Shown: in pieces, positions 12,342-12,518 of the stretch
Position numbering within the stretch: position 1 is the stretch's first letter
How the letters are laid out: each line of letters opens with the position of its first letter
NCBI GenBank assembly: GCA_964555735.1
Contig: CAZKTS010000336.1
Span: 1-12,518 of the forward strand
Length of the DNA stretch: 12,518 bases
From: CAZKTS01 sp964555735
Lineage (GTDB): Bacteria > Actinomycetota > Acidimicrobiia > IMCC26256 > PALSA-555
Direction of reading: 5' to 3'
Program-made: the position numbers and the translations under genes
Notes under the pieces: generated by a model
Seen by the model: the letters and a program-made list of their open reading frames with translations, nothing else
Databases searched by the model: none
Told to the model about the DNA's origin: nothing

Positions 12342-12426
12342 GGAGGGATGCGAGAGCGGCCGAATCGGCACGCTTGGAAAGCGTGTGTGGGGCAACTCAC
12401 CGTGGGTTCGAATCCCACTCCCTCCG
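12342..12426 (+). tRNA. tRNA-Ser(GGA)
   Basis: An 85-nt class II tRNA without an encoded CCA. The acceptor arms GGAGGGA and TCCCTCC pair, with discriminator G. The anticodon stem CACGC/GCGTG closes the loop TTGGAAA, giving anticodon GGA, which reads UCC and UCU. The long variable arm GTGGG-GCAA-CTCAC and the T arm GTGGG-TTCGAAT-CCCAC complete it. It diverges from the SRP RNA gene. The next gene's stop is only 8 bp beyond its 3' end. Confidence 0.95.
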
Positions 12427-12433
12427 CTCACTC

Positions 12434-12518
12434 TCACGGCGGATCGTGACCGGGCGGTGCCGGTGGTTCGAGGGTCCAGGCGTGGGGTTCGCCGCCGACG
12501 GTCCAGCCGCGGTGGGTC
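12434..12518 (-). CDS. C-terminal end of a probable HNH endonuclease/DUF222-type protein (partial)
   Basis: Only the last 27 complete codons are inside the window, ending with TGA at 12436-12434. They read as a tail with HRGWTVGGEPHAWTLEPPAP. An HxGW.(V/L) segment followed by a short strand and a Pro-rich end resembles the final part of DUF222/HNH endonuclease proteins that are abundant in these actinobacteria. The zinc and HNH motifs would be beyond the right edge, so this is a tentative call. The gene runs toward the tRNA 3' end. Confidence 0.42.
   Translation of the reverse strand, partial: THRGWTVGGEPHAWTLEPPAPPGHDPP

Noticed and set aside
12170..12418. Minus-strand small protein beginning MGFEPTVS
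   Set aside because: This is the well-known artefact of translating the antisense of a serine tRNA gene; the frame covers tRNA-Ser(GGA) and non-coding DNA.

Overview
The window is very GC-rich bacterial DNA with dense short-spaced genes, many GTG starts, 4-bp stop/start overlaps and several starts placed 6-7 nt behind a TANNNT -10 box (leaderless transcripts). Together with the gene content (fatty-acyl-AMP ligase, an F420-type FrhB/FpoF enzyme, DUF4328 and DUF2505 proteins, short 4.5S-type SRP RNA) this points to Actinomycetota, and I infer the class Acidimicrobiia or a close relative; the class is an inference from gene style, not a database match.

Layout, left to right. Positions 1-4379 are all on the minus strand: a fatty-acyl-AMP ligase cut by the left edge, preceded by a perfect TetR-type palindrome; a 102-aa receiver-like protein translationally coupled to the Na+/H+ antiporter NhaA; and an FpoF/FrhB-like iron-sulfur flavoprotein. 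Positions 4405-5268 (plus) encode a five-span DUF4328 membrane protein whose tail is a small tandem repeat. Positions 5279-7840 form a copper module: the repressor CsoR (minus) diverges from the copper-exporting P1B-ATPase CopA (plus), with one CsoR-type operator lying in the spacers of two face-to-face promoters. A DUF2505 protein (minus) overlaps the end of copA tail to tail and diverges from metF (plus).

Positions 9249-10570 (minus) encode two exported paralogues with an overlapping stop/start. Then follow tRNA-Ser(CGA) (minus, with a strong terminator hairpin), an NTF2/SnoaL-like protein (plus), tadA (minus), an array of three 69-bp repeats, the SRP RNA gene (minus), tRNA-Ser(GGA) (plus) and the last codons of a probable HNH endonuclease gene (minus) cut by the right edge. 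Translation and secretion functions are clustered here: two serine tRNAs, the A34 tRNA deaminase and the SRP RNA.

Most of the window is housekeeping and stress-response content. I see no phage, transposon, CRISPR or obvious defence system. The parts that seem least ordinary are the symmetric csoR/copA promoter pair, the receiver-like protein coupled to nhaA, the exported paralogue pair, the identical 69-bp repeats between ffs and tadA, and the inverted tRNA-Ser genes flanking that segment.
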